Source of the DNA: Nemertoderma westbladi
Taxonomy: Eukaryota; Xenacoelomorpha; Nemertodermatida; Nemertodermatidae
Direction of reading: 5' to 3'
Assembly: GCA_032718475.1 (NCBI GenBank)
Contig: JAUCBJ010006787.1
Span: 1 to 59,622, forward strand
Length of the DNA: 59,622 nucleotides
Within the stretch, counting starts at the first letter, position 1; every line of letters starts with the position of its first letter. Below the pieces are notes generated by a model. That model was not told the DNA's origin. It was given only the letters and a program-made list of their open reading frames with translations, and did no database searches. The position numbers and the translations under genes are program-made. This document shows positions 1 to 11,770 of this stretch, piece after piece.

Positions 1-1260
1 GCGCTTTCGAAGACCTTTAGCAGTTTAACCTGCCAAAATTTATATGTCTTTTCGTTAATTAAAACCACTTTAGCATACGACAATAATTTATGCTAATACG
101 CAAAACATTAGCCGAAGTCAGCCCATGCGCGATCATTCACCCGATGGATCTACACCCGGGAGACTGAATTCGGATGCTTGAATTGTATTATTACAGTGTA
201 AGGTTGCAGTGTATACCTAATGTATTATTCGATAGATCGTTAATAATTAATCTCTGACAGATATTATTGGCTTTCGGGAAATATTAACAGTTCCTTTAGG
301 ACGTGGCGCTTTATCTATTTAAACAGAACTAAGACTTATACTAAAACGCAACGATACTGCTTATGATTAAAGTATAAAGCGTATTCTTTAGGAAATACTT
401 TGTTACCAATCACAATCATACACACTATTCTGCCGACAGTCAGTATATTTGATCACACATAAAGAGAGCAGTAATTGACTCACGTAGGGTCTGCTAAATA
501 ACATTGGATTCAATACACACCACATTAATATAAATCGCAATTGTTATATATAGCCGGTCTCTCTAACCTGTAGTGTTATCAAGAAAATTGGGAATTGGGT
601 GATTTATCCGTATTATCCAAATAGCAATATTTCCATCAACAAATATTTACAATTAATAACTGACGGTAAAATAACAGTACAAACAATATGATTAATGAGT
701 TAGTATCAAGATTAGTTAATGAGTATGATTATCAAGTTAAATTAGTTCGTTAAGTTAGGTAACAGTTTATACTTTCGATAATTCAAGCAGTTTACGGTAC
801 AGCAGTATCTATCCAAAAAATGCCGGTGTTTCTGGCTTAGACAGCAATAACAACAAAGTATCAACTCTAAAACAGTAAGACAGAACACTCTCCTTATGAT
901 CGGCAGGAAAGCTACACGTCGACAGGAAAAACCGCCCTGATTGGCCCAAGCCAAACAAAGAACCACGCGGCCAATGGCTGTTTCCATGTCAGCAACCAGC
1001 TGCTAGATGTCGTAATATGAATCATTACGGCTAAGCTGTGAAAGGTGGTTGGTGCATTACAAGTTTTTGTCTTACCATGTCCGCTAAAACACGTATATAG
1101 CAGAATTACTTTTATGTCCGTTAAAACACCTGTAAAGGTACCTTGCGGGCGAGGGGAATATATATACAGTTAGAAAACCTTTTTTAGAGTATTCCAGCGC
1201 CGGGGGGGGGAACTGGCCAGCAAAGGCAAACGTATCAGTTATCCCACAAAAGCTTTTACA
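1..1260 (-). mobile_element. LTR of BEL/Pao family A (left tip cut by window edge)
   Basis: This stretch aligns along its length with the two LTRs of the complete element at 34833-52185 and inversely with 18164-19004. Shared landmarks are the left tip (GAAGACCTTTAGCAG), the block around TTCCTTTAGGACGTGGCG, and the right tip CAAAAGCTTTTACA. The left terminus TGTACGC lies just outside the window, about seven bases away. It is more diverged than the other pair, so it is an older insertion. It still contains the roughly 43-nt segment missing from the LTR at 34833. Whether it is a solo LTR or the 5' LTR of an element lying to the left cannot be decided here. At 1261 the sequence passes directly into LINE coding sequence. 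Confidence 0.85.
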
Positions 1261-3010
1261 AATAGTAATGGGGCTAATGTGTCACCTTTCAGTACGCCAG
1301 CCAGGATTGAGAAAAACTCAGTTTCACCATCTGGTGAGAGTACCTGCGCTTCTGTGTCACAATATAACAATCCCATGCCTGCAACAATTACTTCTGGTAT
1401 TCCATAAGCTCTTAGGATTTCAAGCATTTTACCTCTATGGATGGAGTCGAATGCCTTCTTGAAGTCCACAAAAGTCATGACTGCGGGGAGATTCTTTGAC
1501 TTAATTCCTTCAATCAGTCTCCGTAGTGCAAGTATCTGAGCTATTGTTGATCTACTTGGTCGAAATCCGTTTTGGCTCTTACGCAGTAGTTTCTCTGTGA
1601 GGCATAATCGTATATAGAGTCATTTTATTGTACATTTTGGCAGCTACCACAAGCAGACAGATCCCACGATAGTTTGTTGGTATGCCGAGGTCTCCTTTTT
1701 TGGGGAGAGGCTTTAATTAGCCTTTAGTCCAAATTGGTGGTGGCTTTTCGCCTTTTAACATCCGGTTGCAAATATTCAATAATGGTCTGTTTAGCACTCC
1801 GGTTTTCCATACCTCCACTGGGATTTCATCTAATCCACTCGCTTTATTATTGGACATGCTTTTAATGCTTCTTTGGAGTTCGGCAGGTGTGAAGTCCCCT
1901 GTTTCTATAGGTAGTGTCTTGTCATATATTTTCCTAGTAGGGCTGACATCGATGTTTGGTGGCTGCCCAAGCAAGTTGCTGAAGTGATTTTTCCACTTCC
2001 CAACACGTTCTTCAGGACTATCGGCTTTGTGGCGCCCCTTTGCGCAACTTTTGCGACCAGATACCTCATTTACAGTTTGCCAGGTAAGTCTTGATTGTTG
2101 CTGTATGTGAGCAGTTGTAATTGCTTCAGTTTTATCCTGTATGTACTTTTCCGGGCTGATGTTGTAGGCCAATTTAAGATCGTCCTTAGCTTTCTCAACC
2201 TTGTTAATGTTTTCGGTTGTTGGTTGTTCGGTTTTAACTTTGTAGGCTATCTTAAGATCTTCTCTCTTACAATTGACCTCATAGTTTTGCCATGGCACAT
2301 ACTTTGCTACATTGATACATGGTACATACTTAGGCATATGCCTCTTAGCTGATTCCTTGTGGGCTGTTATTATATTCTGGTATATTGAATTGGTGGATTG
2401 GTCTTCATCCATTGACTGAAGTGCTTCAAAGCGGTTTTGAACTTCTACTGTATAAGCATCCTTTACAGCATTGTCAGTTCTGAGTTTCTCCCAGTCATAT
2501 TTGATTTGCTTGCTTGTCCTGGGTTTGCTGGCTCTCAAACTGTGTCTGATCTCTGCAGTCACAATTCCGTGGTCCGAACCAATTAGGTTGAACGAGGTGT
2601 ATGCCTCGCAGTTGATCATGCTGTTTCTCCACTTTTTGTTTATAAGGATGTAATCCAGTTGTGCTTTGGTTCCATTAGGGTATTGAAAGGTCCATAGCTT
2701 CCCCTTACTCTTTTCGAATGTGTTGTTTGTTGGTATCAATTCACATTCTTCCATTAGGTCTAAAAGTAAGTACCCATTTCTGATAGAACTGGTGTTATAG
2801 GTGTAACCCTTGATGTCTTCTGGGCCAATTTGCGCATTCAGGTCACCAGCAATGACTTTAACATTGTGTTTCGGAATGTCCTTTATAAGTCCAGTCAGAT
2901 CTTCATAAAACTTGACTGCTTGTTCTGGCTCTGAGGCATTGGTTGGACTGTAGCAACATATAACTGTTGCCTTGGGATTCCCATCAAATGTTGCTATCAT
3001 AACCGTGGAA
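1261..3010 (-). pseudogene. RTE-type LINE fragment: endonuclease plus N-terminal reverse transcriptase
   Basis: Read on the minus strand, the frame from about 3000 to 1717 encodes an apurinic-like endonuclease domain (CCYSPTN, then GDLNAQIG, then LDYIL, then GSDHGIVTAE) and a linker. The reading resumes at 1478-1239 with the start of reverse transcriptase (VDFKKAFDSIHRGK, then GDTLAPLLF). It closely matches the longer copy at 28430-30936. Frame breaks near 1480-1716 split the protein. The right end (5' of the element) stops around 3010. The left end is the junction with a BEL/Pao LTR, so the rest of the reverse transcriptase probably lies left of the window. The Q/L-DYIL and SDH motifs and the compact EN-RT layout suggest the RTE clade; I did not test this by phylogeny. 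Confidence 0.85.
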
Positions 3011-3989
3011 TTTATAGGACAGACATTTTAGATACACCCAAACATTAAAATTGATAATAAAAATGAAATCACAGACCCCAAAACCCCCATAATGATAATT
3101 TTAGTGAGTTGGTATGAAGCCATAGTGTCAAACATAACTGACCGATTAACAGACTACAGACAGTCAGGTTTGAGCGGGAAGGTTCAAATTTTAAATGCGT
3201 TTTTCTTGAGATTTTGATTTTTGACATTTAGTATTTTTCAAAAGCTATCTCCTCCGCCATTTTTTAACCAAATTTCTCAATTTTTCTTTTAAATGGATGG
3301 TATTTGTATGTAGAATGATAAATTTTGAGCATATTTTTAAATTTGACTTTTGGCATTGGCTATTTTTCGGAAAAAATATAATTATTTGCATATTTTAAAG
3401 AAAAAAATAAAATAAAAAATTCTGCTCGAATTTTTTTATGCAATCGACCCTCCTCTATCCGAAAAATCAAGTTTCAGAAAGTTCTGATCAAAACTGCGGG
3501 AGAATATGCGTTTTTAGTGAAAAACCACATGTTCGCCATGGCCGCTAGGGGGCGCATTAATTTCACAATTTTTCAGGATGTATCTCATCTTTCACTAACT
3601 TTTGGGGTTAGGAAGAAATTTTTTCGACTAACCATTACCCATTACCCATTGCCCAGCAAACCAAATAGTAGAATGGAAATTATAAGCATGGATAAGAATG
3701 AATGGTCGCTTCTGTCCTAAAGATTGAAAGGCCCTCGGATTACCAGATAAGGGTGGTGTTTCTCGAGTGGTCGAGGAGGGGAAAGATAAATCCTTTTGGA
3801 AATCCTTTTGGTGAATGATGTCGATGAATTTGGTGAATGAGGTCGATGAATTTAGTGATATGATAATAAGAATCATCTAGACAGACAACGAGTGATACAA
3901 GGAAATGGAAAATCCTCAAGGAACAGGAACGCGAAAGGGAGAATGACATAATCCGACAATGTAACCTATACTGTGGTCCCCCACAGGTC
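3011..3989. other. AT-rich stretch, no gene recognised
   Basis: From 3011 to about 3740 the sequence is AT-rich with short open frames that resemble nothing I know. From 3740 to 3990 it becomes more mixed and may contain the decayed beginning of the accessory gene relic that follows. No domain can be placed there. Confidence 0.4.
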
Positions 3990-4640
3990 GATATGCAACA
4001 ACAGTATATTGGTACAGTAAAGTTTGCTCCCGAGTCTGGGGTAATAGGCCTGGTATAGGAACAAGAGGAGGCACAACCCTCCCTTGTACAGATTAGTGCG
4101 CCAGTTACTGGGCGAATGCTAGTCTTCGACTTCTCAAAAACCCAACGGGACATTATATGGAGAAAATGCCTACCGGAAACTGTTACCAGACTACTGATGA
4201 CCGGCCAGATAATAAAAATCGTTTCAGGAATCGGCGCGGACCTCCTACGAGACTTTAGCAAAGGTTGTCTCCCCCATAACCCCGGTAGTAGATGTACAGA
4301 AATTGGTCTATACGTCGATCAAAACTAAACTCTACAGCAAGGAAATGATTGACTTAGCGGCCCCCCGGGATGACGATATTAACAAGGATGACTACAAAGT
4401 TGGAACGGGGATGATGGCATATATCCTAGGGAGGGGGGGGGGGACATGAAACCTCACTATGGGGGGAAAACAGCCACCGTCAGACAGAAATACAGCCGTA
4501 AATACCATGGCCGCCAACCTTCCCTGGGAAGACGAACTCCGGTCCCTTTGGAAGATATACGACATGAGTAAAATCCTAAGATGATACATCACCAAGCATA
4601 TTACTTACAAACTGAAATTCTAGTACTGGGCGGCTTCATA
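3990..4640 (+). pseudogene. Accessory exonuclease-like domain, copy 1 (broken)
   Basis: The three frames together trace a DEDD-type 3'-5' exonuclease fold. At 4041-4061 the string GVIGLV, a stop and EQ occupies the place of motif I (normally ending DxE), so the Asp is lost and a stop sits inside it. SLVQIS and MLVFDF follow as the next beta strands. LPETVTRLL and IIKIVSGIGADLLRDF at 4160-4255 correspond to motif II. Then come VVDVQKLVY (matching the VDTQ of other copies), a GTGMMAYILGR helix, and W-K-I-Y-D at 4549-4563, which matches motif III (Y/W-x3-D). An 11-G run at 4433-4443 breaks the frame. The catalytic role is inferred from family resemblance; this copy cannot make the protein. Confidence 0.5.
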
Positions 4641-5800
4641 TTCCAATTTATTAAGGATATGGTGTTAAAACACCCTGAATGCTTTGATATCCTAAACAAC
4701 GTGACCCGTAAACACCTCGCTTCCTCCGTCCTACACGGCTTCATGGGCTATGAAACCTTAGCACAGTGGATAGTGCTACCAGTCTGGGAAAGCAGGAGTA
4801 ATATCTGGGATATCGCGGAAAACAAAGTAGCATTAGCGTCGCAACAACTACTGCATAACGAACCAGCAGTAAACGACGCAGTCAGACATTCAGTCCATGG
4901 GCATAGGCCTAAACAGCCTCAACCCAAATACATCCTGATAAAACCAGCCCCAAAGTCAAATCCTGACAAAGGACAGTTCGTGGTACAGCGGTCGGTGCGT
5001 ACCCGTATAGCTGCTATCTGAGCCTCCCGCGGCGAGAGCTCTGACGACACGAGGCGAGGAGGGAACCGCAATCTTCTAAGAGACGTCACGGCATCTTGTT
5101 AGAAGAGGAAAACCTCCCCTCTACGAGCGTGGGCCTACACCAGTCATCTAAACGGACTCGTGGGCCAGAGGTTGAGCCACCGTGGGAACCAGAGACACAT
5201 CCTATAACCTCTATCCAGCGGACTATAACCCAGGAGTTGCCGTGGAAAGCACTGGAGATCGACATACCCACCAATTTCGATCGCCCGGAGCTACGGAGAA
5301 TAAGTGCATTACCAGAACTCGACATCTACTATGATATCCCGGAATGCTACGGATTTCTGAAGTTAATTTTCCGGTTCCAGGATATATGCCTAACGGCTCA
5401 CCGCACCAGTATAAACCGGACATCGGAGAGGATGATACCTGGGTCCCTCCCGCCGTTGTCCTCGCAAACTTTGTCTACCCACAACCGGAAATGTTGGCTG
5501 ATGGCACTGTTACAAATAGAGACTATGCGGAATCGATAAACCCCATCAATATTCGAACCACCTTCAACGAGTTTCAGGTAACGGTCACCCAACCAGTCGA
5601 GTGGGAGGAGGAGGTCCCCAACCTCCAACTTCCCATGGAGGGGGCAACGGAAAGGACCCTAAACTTCACCAAACCTTACAAGAAAAAATCCACAAGGCCA
5701 GGGAAACTCGGTTGTCTAAACTCAATAAGATCTATAAGATGCAGATGATGGAAGGGATCGCCCAGAAGGCCCCTATGGTTCGCAGAACATACTGCAAACT
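4641..5800 (+). pseudogene. Accessory protein copy 1, linker between exonuclease and zinc region
   Basis: An open stretch to 5021 continues the exonuclease frame with a helical, charged sequence (MVLKHPECFDILNNV, LASQQLLHNEPAVND). Further open pieces at 5096-5539, 5344-5748 and 5601 onward are offset from each other by frameshifts. They contain Pro-rich and acidic sequence such as EVEPPWEPETHP. No recognised domain is present. The position corresponds to the region between exonuclease and knuckles in the copies at 15.2-17.4 kb and 36-39 kb, so it is read as the same gene rather than as separate small genes. Confidence 0.45.
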
Positions 5801-6190
5801 AAACACGTTGACACCGCTTCCCCTCGGCCACTATTGCACCATTTGCGGCAACAGGGAGAACTTCTGCAAACCTCCGGGCGAGGAACCCCATCAAAAGGGA
5901 AAACCGGAGGTCAAAATCCCTGGCGCGTGTACATGGGTGAAGTTGGGAATGGTTCCCTTCTGTTCTTGGAGCAAAATCCGGGGACACAACACCGCCTGCT
6001 GCCCGATATGCTCACTCAGTGCGAAAGTTTCGCGCTGCGAGGTCACCACTTGAAGGCTATGGCCTCAAAGAACCGAGAGTGTTGGGCCGACCTTCCGATA
6101 ACGGAACAGATACGGCGATACGAGGAACTTGAGTATCTCGCGAATCTCCATTCGACTCAAATGGAGATTGGAGAAAGCGGGTACAAATGA
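5801..6190 (+). pseudogene. Accessory protein copy 1, CCHC-like zinc-knuckle array
   Basis: Three Cys/His clusters follow in order. CTIC is at 5835-5846. The second begins at 5961 and reads CSWS-KIRG-H-NTAC-C, that is C-x2-S-x4-H-x4-C. The third begins at 6020 and reads CESF-ALRG-H, with the last Cys displaced. The same order and spacing recur in copy 2 (16910-17081) and copy 3 (minus strand, about 36.73-36.93 kb). CCHC knuckles usually bind single-stranded nucleic acid, as in retroviral nucleocapsid. A frame change lies between the second and third knuckles. Confidence 0.5.
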
Positions 6191-6716
6191 GCATTACGAT
6201 ATCCGACACGGCATATTCACCTTCCCCACCAACCCTTGCAACTTCGCAATGAGACGATACGATACCCCCGACCAATATCGTTTCACCTACAAAGCGCTTA
6301 TGCGCAAGGCCACACACCCTGAAGTCGGGCCGATAGCCATACAAACGTGGCTACTCCAATATATACCTGGACAACCCTGGGTTTGGTTAACCGACGGAAT
6401 GGCGACCGATTGGGAAATGAACTATATTCCCCATCCTGGGGCCGTGATTCCCACGGACACCGGAGTCGAAACCGGATCGGCAGTTCCTGCTAGAAAGTAT
6501 CCGATGGAAAACGGATACCTCCAATCTGGAATGGGCCGATCTTCTCGAACCGGACGATATGGAGGAGGGATAGAGGCTTGTGTCCCGAGCCGCACCGAGG
6601 TTACAGGGCCCATTCCTTTCCTCGGAAGGGTTTTGGGCTTATGTGATGCTCGGAGCGAGGAGGGAAGCAAGCCATGGGGGAGCTACGGAACCCCTCGAAG
6701 CGCGGCTAGCCGATGA
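6129..6716 (+). pseudogene. Accessory protein copy 1, C-terminal domain
   Basis: A 195-codon open stretch starts with EKAGTNEHYDIRHG. This aligns with NADLHCDSRHRYYPG in the complete element's C-terminal ORF (36006-36722). Further matches are a Y-rich segment (YRFTYKALMRKA against ISSYELLKHVGE) and a following LLQYI helix. The second half is Gly/Arg rich and may be out of the ancestral frame. No known family is recognised; the H-x-D-x-R-H cluster is its most conserved feature. The initiator is probably not the real start, since the preceding knuckle region reads into it through a frame change. Confidence 0.45.
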
Positions 6717-7479
6717 TCGATACAATTCTTTCTCGATAAACTATAGAGATAAACTCTTGTCGAAGGAAAACAAACTCATTATCGATACTAAAGAACCTTG
6801 GCTCCATTCTATCTCGAAAACAAACTCGATAATCCTGACGATGGGAGTAAAGATCAACCCCAACTTGCCTTTCTGAACTCATTCTGTATCACACAAACTC
6901 GATAATGAGTCAGAACCCGATCACGTCATATGAACCTGGCGACACCATTGACCAGGCCGAGTCATATTATTTAGGACCATACCCTTTATATATAAAATCG
7001 TTTGCTTCTATATAGTTCCCTACGTGGAACAAGGCAATAACAAGATTTGTCGCGTTTGTGTGAAAGAAATTAATTTTATAATTACAATTTATGGATTACC
7101 TCTGGGAAAAGAGGGAATTATTGTTTGGTGTATTTAAATAACTTCAAACAGAAACCGCGTATATTTTTTGGTCAACATTTTTTTGCAGGCAACAGTACAT
7201 CATGCTGTGCAGTTATTTTTTAGGACATCAAAATATATTTTTCAAAATCCTGGCTCAAAATCTTTCTTTATGACCAATTTTTTCCAAGTTTGCCATGGGG
7301 GGAGTGAAATCGATTTTTCGCGCCTCCGTAGGCAAACGTACAAAATACACTTCATCAGGACTCTGATTTTAATAATAAAATAATTATAATATAATTATTC
7401 CCCCTGGGATGGGTATGGATCTGGAACCACGCATAGTGGGGCGTGGTGAAAGGGTGGAGGATAAGTAGAAAAATACCGC
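6717..7479. other. Tail of element copy 1 and AT-rich flank
   Basis: No gene is recognised. A repeated CTCGATAA-type motif occurs several times between 6730 and 6910, followed by a TATATATAAAATC stretch near 6990 that could be a TATA-like signal in an LTR. No LTR partner was found in the window, so the boundary of the element to which copy 1 belonged is unknown. From 7160 the sequence is AT-rich and featureless. Confidence 0.35.
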
Positions 7480-8150
7480 TGATAGATGAGTCAGGAGGAG
7501 AAGCAACATCAAGAGAGTGGATGGAGGAGAATGGGTTCGATGCACAGGAGCTAGAGGCGATGGGATGGAACATAAATGTTCCTGGCGAGTATCGGTATGA
7601 GGATGAAGAATAGTGGACTGCGAGATGTCCAGAGAGATATCTGGAAAAGACGCCAGTCCAATTAAGAAGCATACCGATAAGGAAGAGGTCGAATAAGAAG
7701 ACAAGGTGGAAGGGGAGATGATGTAAGAAGGTTAATGGAAATAGGAAAGTTAGAGGAGATGTGTTGCACATGAAGCTGGCAGAGTGCAAGGAGGCATTAA
7801 ATGGTAAGCCATTATGCGTACCGAAGGATGACCAAGGGTCATCGGGGGCTTTAACGCCGGCACACACATATTGAGGGGGAGACCAGCAGAGGTGACATGT
7901 ACCAGTGAGGATGACATGAATGACGGCATTCTACCGCCAAGTGATGATAAGATGAAGGGTGGCATTTTGCTGCCAGGGGACCATGAGGAAATCAGTGAGG
8001 TGGAGGAGAAAGGAAGGTCCATTCAAAGAGAGTTGGAATTGACAAGGAGAGTGGGGTGAAGAACAAGAGGACCTACAGGGGGACAGTGGGAGAGTTGCCT
8101 GCTGGAAGAATCGCCCGTAGGTTGTTAAGTCGCCCAATATATTGGACTGA
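7480..8150 (+). pseudogene. BEL/Pao family B pol remnant: integrase C-terminal part
   Basis: Fragments read on + include LAECKEALNGKPL followed by GALTPAHI at about 7770-7865. This is the conserved segment of BEL/Pao integrases where a planned E-A-x-L-N-x-R-P-L is followed by EALTPAHFL. Near 8070-8110 the string GTVGELPAGRI matches the extreme pol C-terminus. Stops and frameshifts are frequent. Immediately downstream begins the spacer (GAGGGCGAGATGCCCT) that also follows pol at 14268. This is therefore the 3' half of a first family-B element. Confidence 0.6.
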
Positions 8151-8939
8151 GGGGGTTGGAATGAGGGCGAGATGCCCTACCCACACATAAAATAAAAATA
8201 AAATAAGCAAAATAATAAAATAAGTAGTTAGTACCAAGGTAAGCAGTAGGCATAATATGCTAGTGTAGGTAGTTACAATTATGTACGTCAGACGGGTACA
8301 ATAATGTACCAACGTACCTAATTTACATACGCACTACTTGTGGGCACTGATGGCGCCATGTGACGAACTGAGGGTGGGTATGTACGCATACCGTAGTTGA
8401 GGGGTACACAGTGCCGTAAAACTTGTGGGCACTGAGGGCGCAAGTGAGGAATAGGGGGGTATGTACGCATACAGTAGTAGAAGGGTACACAGTACCTTAA
8501 AACTTATGGGCACTGAGGGCGCCACATGAGGAATTGAGGGGGGGGGGGGGTATGTACGCATACCGTAGTTGAGGGGTAAACAGTACTGTAAAACTTGTGG
8601 GCACTGTGGGTGCCACATGAGGAATTGGGGGGTATGTACGCATACCGCAGTAGAAGGGTACACAGTACCGTAAAACTTGTGAGCACTGAGGGCGCCACGT
8701 GAGGAATTGAGGGGGGGTATCATATGGCAGATAGGATAATAGCACAGGTAGGGGGGAATATAGACAGAATAAATTTAGGGTAAATTGACACATAAGGGGA
8801 ATATTTGTACGAAATAGGAAGAACAAGATAAGAAGAAGGGCCATCACTGATTTAAACTAATCAAGACCATACTTAGTTATCTCTTACCATCCTAAGCCTT
8901 TCCAAGGCACCACCAGTCTGGTGAGAGAGGAGAATTGTG
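8151..8939 (+). repeat. Post-pol spacer of family B with an 85-bp minisatellite
   Basis: The start (GGGCGAGATGCCCTACCCACACA) and the end (CCACCAGTCTGGTGAGAGAGGAGAA) match the spacer of the second family-B element at 14268-15222. Between 8330 and 8720 lie about four and a half copies of an 80-91 bp unit beginning CTTGTGGGCACTGA. These units contain TATGTACGCATAC palindromes and a 13-G run at 8538-8550. The other spacer holds only degenerate traces of this unit. Open minus-strand frames over the repeat are a by-product of its periodicity. Confidence 0.7.
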
Positions 8940-9579
8940 ATGGCGGAGAAGACATGAAACGGGCGAGACCGGGAGTGATGAGTCATATGACCTCTGAGAG
9001 GGGGGGGGGGGGGGGGGTTGGGGGGTTAAGAAACGTCATGTAGACGAATGTATAATATACATACTATAGTCAAGTACAACCTTTTTCCAATTAGCTACTG
9101 GGACTGGGGACTAATAGAGTAGAACAGCTTTAGACCGATCTCACTGACATGATGTACACATGCGTGGGACCCGATAAGAGTGTGGAGAGTGACAACGAAA
9201 ATTGGGGAATGGGGGAAGTATGGGGAGGAGGTGCTAGGGTGTGAGGAAGTGAAAGAAGTGCGAGATTCAAGTGTGGGGAGCGAGTATAGAGGAGGATGAG
9301 TCCCAAGGGACTGGTGAGACAAAGGGACAACAAAGTCCGCGAGGAAAATTGTGTGAGGAGTGAGGGCAATCATCTTAAACAGAGACACCAGATACCTTGG
9401 TACAACATAGCTCGCAGATGTACCAAGGATGGGTAGTGACAATAGACCCATGGGGGGCCGGCCTGGAAAGCCGACCCCGAGAAGAAAATTCCACCCCACA
9501 TCCGATATTAGATTGGAATCCAGCGGAATTGAAGTGCACTTATGGTTGATATGCTATCTTCTCACCGGGAAGATAGCAT
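8940..9579 (+). pseudogene. Truncated start of family-B accessory gene and degraded 3' end
   Basis: ATG at 8940 in the context GAGAATTGTGATGGCGGAGAA matches the start of accessory-gene copy 2 at 15223 (GAGAATCGTGATGGTGGAGAA). The frame stops after a few codons and similarity ends before a 17-G run at 9001-9017. From 9020 to 9579 I recognise no domain. The bulk of the accessory gene is missing, presumably deleted. Confidence 0.5.
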
Positions 9580-9588
9580 GGGGGGGAG
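9580..9588 (+). promoter_or_regulatory. Polypurine tract of family B
   Basis: The purine run ATGGGGGGGAG directly abuts the LTR start TGTAAGCGG. In LTR elements this tract primes plus-strand DNA synthesis, so the LTR to its right is the 3' LTR of an element on the + strand. A short hairpin (GATAGCAT repeated in inverted form around CTCACCGGGA) lies just upstream at 9549-9580. Confidence 0.6.
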
Positions 9589-10085
9589 TGTAAGCGGATT
9601 CAATTCCGTGCACTACCCACCGAAAATGGGATTAGTGGCATTTTACCAATATAGTTGGTGAGGTGAGATTACCAATAATAATCTCACCTCATAATCAACT
9701 GGGGGGGCGACACACGCCATAAGCCACAGAAAGGAGGTGAGAGGTCAAACCACCTCAGAGGGAGAAACAAGCTAGTGAGCCTAGCACGAGGGATATCGGG
9801 AACAGGGAGTGAGTGGCGAGGTGACAATTAATCAGGTTAAGCCAATAGTGGGCGGGAAAGCACATTGGGGGTGAATAGAGCCCATCTATTGGATATTAAG
9901 GCCGCCCTGTAGTGTAGGACTAATGTAATATTATGTGTCAATGATATAACCATTATGATTACTAATTACTGATTTGGTTGGTTCTCCTTATAGTTGTGGA
10001 ACCGGAATAGTTTTGACCATCGTCACTAACCACTGTATTGCATGTTATTATATTCAGACTGTGCTATTATCGATTACTTCCATTA
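9589..10085 (+). mobile_element. Family-B BEL/Pao LTR shared by two tandem elements
   Basis: The left end TGTAAGCGGATTCAATTCCG is the same as the left end of the solo LTR at 24951. Similarity continues through the AGGTCAAACCACCTC block. It then weakens, and the right end is set only approximately, before the gag start at 10133. A polypurine tract lies on its left and a gag gene follows on its right within about 50 bases. It therefore serves as 3' LTR of the element at 7480-9588 and 5' LTR of the element at 10133-17378. Confidence 0.65.
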
Positions 10086-10132
10086 AGGAAGGAGAACAGT
10101 AGAGTTCATCTGGGAGGTCGATACGATACCTC

Positions 10133-11770
10133 ATGAACATAGATATAACGCCGAAAGCGGAAGATGCAAGGAGGAACGAGGAGATGTTGCTATGGGCAAT
10201 CAGAGATGTCGAGTTAGGACGGACAGCAAACCGTCGATGCTTGAACTAGAGAGGGAGGGCCGGTAGGGTTGTATGTTGGGACATTGCCTTCGCCCCGGAG
10301 AAACACAGCCTGGCAAAATATAGCACACACCAGGAGGGGGTATAGAGTGTACTGGGACGAGGAGGATGAGAGAAGAAGGGATTGAAAGGGAAACTTTCCG
10401 TCGGAACATAGCTGCTGATTGATGATATGGTAGTCATGGGGAGGAGTACTCGGAAAATTCGAGAAGATTAAACTTCGATCCGGAGGAACACATCCAGACT
10501 GCAGGACATACTGTAGGCCTTTCTGCACATACTATAGGTCATGCTGGAAGAGATAGTATAAGCGATAGGGTAGCGCGAATGCTGGGATTGGACCCGGAGT
10601 TCGCAGCTTACATACCGGTGAGTAGGCAGGAACCTGCTAGGCCTATATGGTACCTGCACACAAGTATGACTATAATATGCATGGATATAACACATACCCA
10701 GTGGAAGGGGGGAGGGGGTATTGCAGATAGGCAGGTATTGCATGGGCCCCAATTGCATTGGCCTTAGATAGTGAATTTGGCTATCCTGCAAAGATTATCC
10801 GACAAACCTTAAGGGGAATAACATCAGGTGGACTCGCGGACAACCCTTTTAGTATCAAAACCTTAAAACAAAGTAGAAAAGGTGTTTATAGTCTTAAAGA
10901 CGCTAGAAGCGCCATACGAACTCAATGCTTTGAATAACATCACAACCATAACGCAGGCACTACTTTAACCAGATCAGTAGTCTGGTTAAGGTACAAATGG
11001 AGAAAGATCACTTTCTCTACTTTAGAGAAGAAAGATGCAGAGCCGGAGTTGGAGGAGATGTCGAACTTCCTTAACTACGAGGTGGAGTTGTTAACAGATC
11101 CAGTTTACAGTGAGCACAGTTTAGGCAAAGTACTGAAAACGGAATACAGCTGACCTAAACTGGAACATAGTGCCGCGAATACTCTTCCGAAAGTGAGGCA
11201 GTCGCTACCGTATGCGGCCACACAGTGGACTACAAGTCCACAGAGCCCTGGGAATATAGCCACATCGTGGCAGGGACAGAGACAAAACAATAACAGCCTT
11301 AGATATAAACCTAATGCCCCCAGTAGGCCGAGTCCAAACAACCAAAACACTAAACTGCTTGATATGAATCTAAACACGATACACGATGCGCTATATAAGG
11401 AACTCTACAATCCCGATTACAAATGTCAATTGCATAGAAGAGGGACGCATAAGACCATAAACTGTAAGCATTGGCAGGCGTTACTTAAACAAGACCAAAT
11501 AGTTTATACTGGAAAATTTGGACTATGTCACCGATGTGTGGTAGGAGGACACAAGAAGGATGAATATGAAGAACGTCCGATTAAGTATGCCGAGACTGAC
11601 AGAACTGGGGGAACTGGAGACAATGGCGATGAGCACCATGGAAATAAGGAGGAAGGGAACAGTACTACTCGGAGTAGTACCATTAAGAATGATTGGAGAA
11701 AACGGACTATCGATTACAACGCTAATGTTAGTCGATAGTGGAGCAGCGTTCACGCTAATGGAGAGTTAGG
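10133..11770 (+). pseudogene. Family-B gag and aspartic protease (broken)
   Basis: ATG at 10133 opens a short frame (MNIDITPKAEDARRNEEM) that ends at 10242, so the N-terminus is already interrupted. At 10770-10940 the string LDSEFGYPAKIIRQTLRG fits the BEL/Pao gag domain with its FG-x-P-x-x-I core. The open stretch 11193-11738 holds knuckle-like CQLHRRGTHKTINC and CHRCVVGGHKKDEYEE (final Cys replaced). At 11729-11768 LVDSGAAFTLMES is the protease active-site motif (DSGA), followed by a stop. At least five frame breaks are seen. Confidence 0.65.

Noticed and set aside
3517-3876. Short open frames between the LINE and accessory copy 1
   Set aside because: No domain or similarity to the other copies; AT-rich chance frames.
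7355-8847. Open minus-strand frames of 100-170 codons over the family-B pol remnant and spacer
   Set aside because: Low-complexity Ser/Pro/Leu sequence opposite purine-rich DNA and a tandem repeat. The + strand explains the region as pol remnant and spacer.
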